A stretch of DNA of 22,947 bases. Origin: a virus. The position numbers and the translations under genes were made by a program. The stretch lies in IMG/VR virus record IMGVR_UViG_3300001450_000339, positions 1 to 22,947 of that record; one strand, given 5' to 3'. Under the pieces are notes generated by a model that had not been told where the DNA came from, searched no databases, and worked only from the letters and a program-made list of their open reading frames with translations. Shown piece by piece: positions 21,950 to 22,947 of the stretch (positions are counted from its first letter, which is position 1; each line of letters starts with the position of its first letter).

Positions 21950-22511
21950 CTTGAGCCATCTCCATATCTCTACGATTAATAAATCCTTCGGGCATAGAAA
22001 CTTCTTCTATGTTCATCTCATCTTTTATATCCATCATAGACGCTACATCTTGCATACCTTCTTCTCGTAATCTTTTAAACTTTTGAGGATTCAGAGATTG
22101 CATAACCTGAAGTTTATCTTCTATCTGTATTTGTTTAGGCATATCAGTATTTACTATGTTCATGTCTTCAATACCTGCTTTAGCCGCTTCTTGTGTAATA
22201 AACTGTATTAAAGGAACTTTTATAAGTTCAGATATATTCGGATCAAATACACCTTCTGTAAAAGACTGAAGAATGAATGCAGAAGCTACTGTCTCAACAC
22301 TTATGCCCATATCTAACACATCAAATAATTCATCTCGTACTTCTTCATTACCTAACATACCATTGAGGCAATATTGTAAGGCTTTATCCGGTTTCGTTAT
22401 CTGTGGAGGACGCTCATATGGCCTCTTTCCCGGTTCTTCTGTGAGACTAGCTCCGGGAATCGGTTTCATATTTAATAAATCTACTTCGAGTAATTCTGTT
22501 TTCTGTGCCAT
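21942..22511 (-). CDS. Virion-associated hypothetical protein (189 aa)
   Basis: The N-terminal PIPGASLTEEPGKRPYERPP motif recalls a family seen in marine phage structural clusters (PGxSLTxxPxxxPWExPP). The rest is helical and acidic, ending EGFINRRDMEMAQDG. It has AGGAAG about 8 bases upstream of ATG at 22511, and its stop overlaps the start of the 888-residue gene. By position it would be an assembly or head-tail component rather than a membrane protein. The motif memory is not tied to a proven function. Confidence 0.7.
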   Translation of the reverse strand: MAQKTELLEVDLLNMKPIPGASLTEEPGKRPYERPPQITKPDKALQYCLNGMLGNEEVRDELFDVLDMGISVETVASAFILQSFTEGVFDPNISELIKVPLIQFITQEAAKAGIEDMNIVNTDMPKQIQIEDKLQVMQSLNPQKFKRLREEGMQDVASMMDIKDEMNIEEVSMPEGFINRRDMEMAQDG

Positions 22512-22521
22512 ATTATACTTC

Positions 22522-22935
22522 CTACACTATACGTGTCTGTGCAAAACCTTCTTTTGGTAAATCTTTACGAAGAGATGCTAAAGCTTTATCTTGTGCATCC
22601 CATTGTGCGAAGATATTTTTAACTGTTATAGGATCAGCCCCTTGACGTATTAACTGTGCTACAACTTGATTACGTACGTCATCTGGTTCGATATTAGACT
22701 TAACGAAGTTAGCCATTTCATTCTGTGCTTTAAATGGACTAGTAGCTTGACCTTCACGAATACCTGTATCTGCTCTACGTTGAGCTAGATTAGCTTGTTG
22801 ATATGCTGTTTGTTGTGCAGACTGTTTCTGTGCAGCTGCAGAGGAAGCTCCACTACCTGTAGGCTTAGGATCATCTATAAATTGATCTAATACAAAATTA
22901 GCCGCTACACTTCCTACTGAACTCCAAAAACTCAT
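22522..22935 (-). CDS. Small internal virion protein candidate (137 aa)
   Basis: It begins MSFWSSVGSVAANFVLDQFI, a weakly hydrophobic N-terminal helix, followed by a Gln/Ala-rich stretch (SAAAQKQSAQQTAYQQANLA) and a soluble C-terminus. A small protein with an amphipathic N-terminus at the head of the ejection-protein genes resembles T7 gp14 in position, though gp14 is longer (196 aa). AGGAG lies 7 bases upstream at the window edge. Identity is positional inference; a head-tail or tail adaptor role is also possible. Confidence 0.65.
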   Translation of the reverse strand: MSFWSSVGSVAANFVLDQFIDDPKPTGSGASSAAAQKQSAQQTAYQQANLAQRRADTGIREGQATSPFKAQNEMANFVKSNIEPDDVRNQVVAQLIRQGADPITVKNIFAQWDAQDKALASLRKDLPKEGFAQTRIV

Positions 22936-22947
22936 TGTTTAACTCCT

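Noticed and set aside
1-22947. CRISPR array, insertion sequence, integrase or attachment site
   Set aside because: The only regular repeat is the short 24-base array at 1581-1648, with no spacers; no transposase or recombinase motif is seen in any reading frame.

Overview
The window looks like part of the genome of a tailed, T7-supergroup (podovirus-like) phage, most likely marine and strictly lytic. The basis is a complete T7-style replication set: family A DNA polymerase, acidic-tailed ssDNA-binding protein, primase-helicase, RecB/Cas4-like exonuclease and endonuclease I. With it come a cobalamin-type ribonucleotide reductase, a SleB cell-wall hydrolase, a 3TM holin, and a row of proteins whose sizes and order recall the T7 internal-core (DNA ejection) proteins. 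The DNA is AT-rich, densely coding and has many stop/start overlaps. I see no integrase, repressor, tRNA or CRISPR. Host identity cannot be read from the window; the B12-type reductase only implies a host with access to cobalamin.

Layout. (1) Positions 1-4944, minus strand: a leftward cassette of about a dozen small genes that ends in a DUF932 gene running off the left edge. Most are unknown. Recognisable members are an EF-hand membrane protein, a possible PD-(D/E)XK nuclease, a conserved phage protein often labelled pyrimidine-dimer glycosylase, and a WYL_2/SH3-barrel protein. (2) Positions 5059-14243, plus strand: three small genes, then SleB hydrolase, DNA polymerase, SSB, exonuclease, primase-helicase, endonuclease I, an unknown gene, a DUF3310 gene, ribonucleotide reductase and a small unknown gene. 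They are tightly packed except for one 144-base gap (8328-8471) that looks like a structured RNA plus a hairpin. (3) Positions 14232-22935, minus strand: 137-, 189-, 888- and 1549-residue virion proteins followed by the holin, read toward the replication operon and meeting it tail to tail with a 12-base overlap.

Working together: the plus-strand operon breaks host DNA, makes dNTPs and copies the genome. The rightmost leftward operon builds the DNA-ejection apparatus and ends with the lysis timer. The left cassette looks like early or accessory host-takeover genes.

Control signals stand out in the left cassette. Two sites with identical geometry (916-956 and 4981-5021) carry face-to-face TTGACA boxes exactly 35 bases apart, and a 24-base tandem array (1581-1648) carries three more TTGACA boxes followed by a 13-base dyad. 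No phage RNA polymerase, capsid, portal or terminase gene lies in this window.
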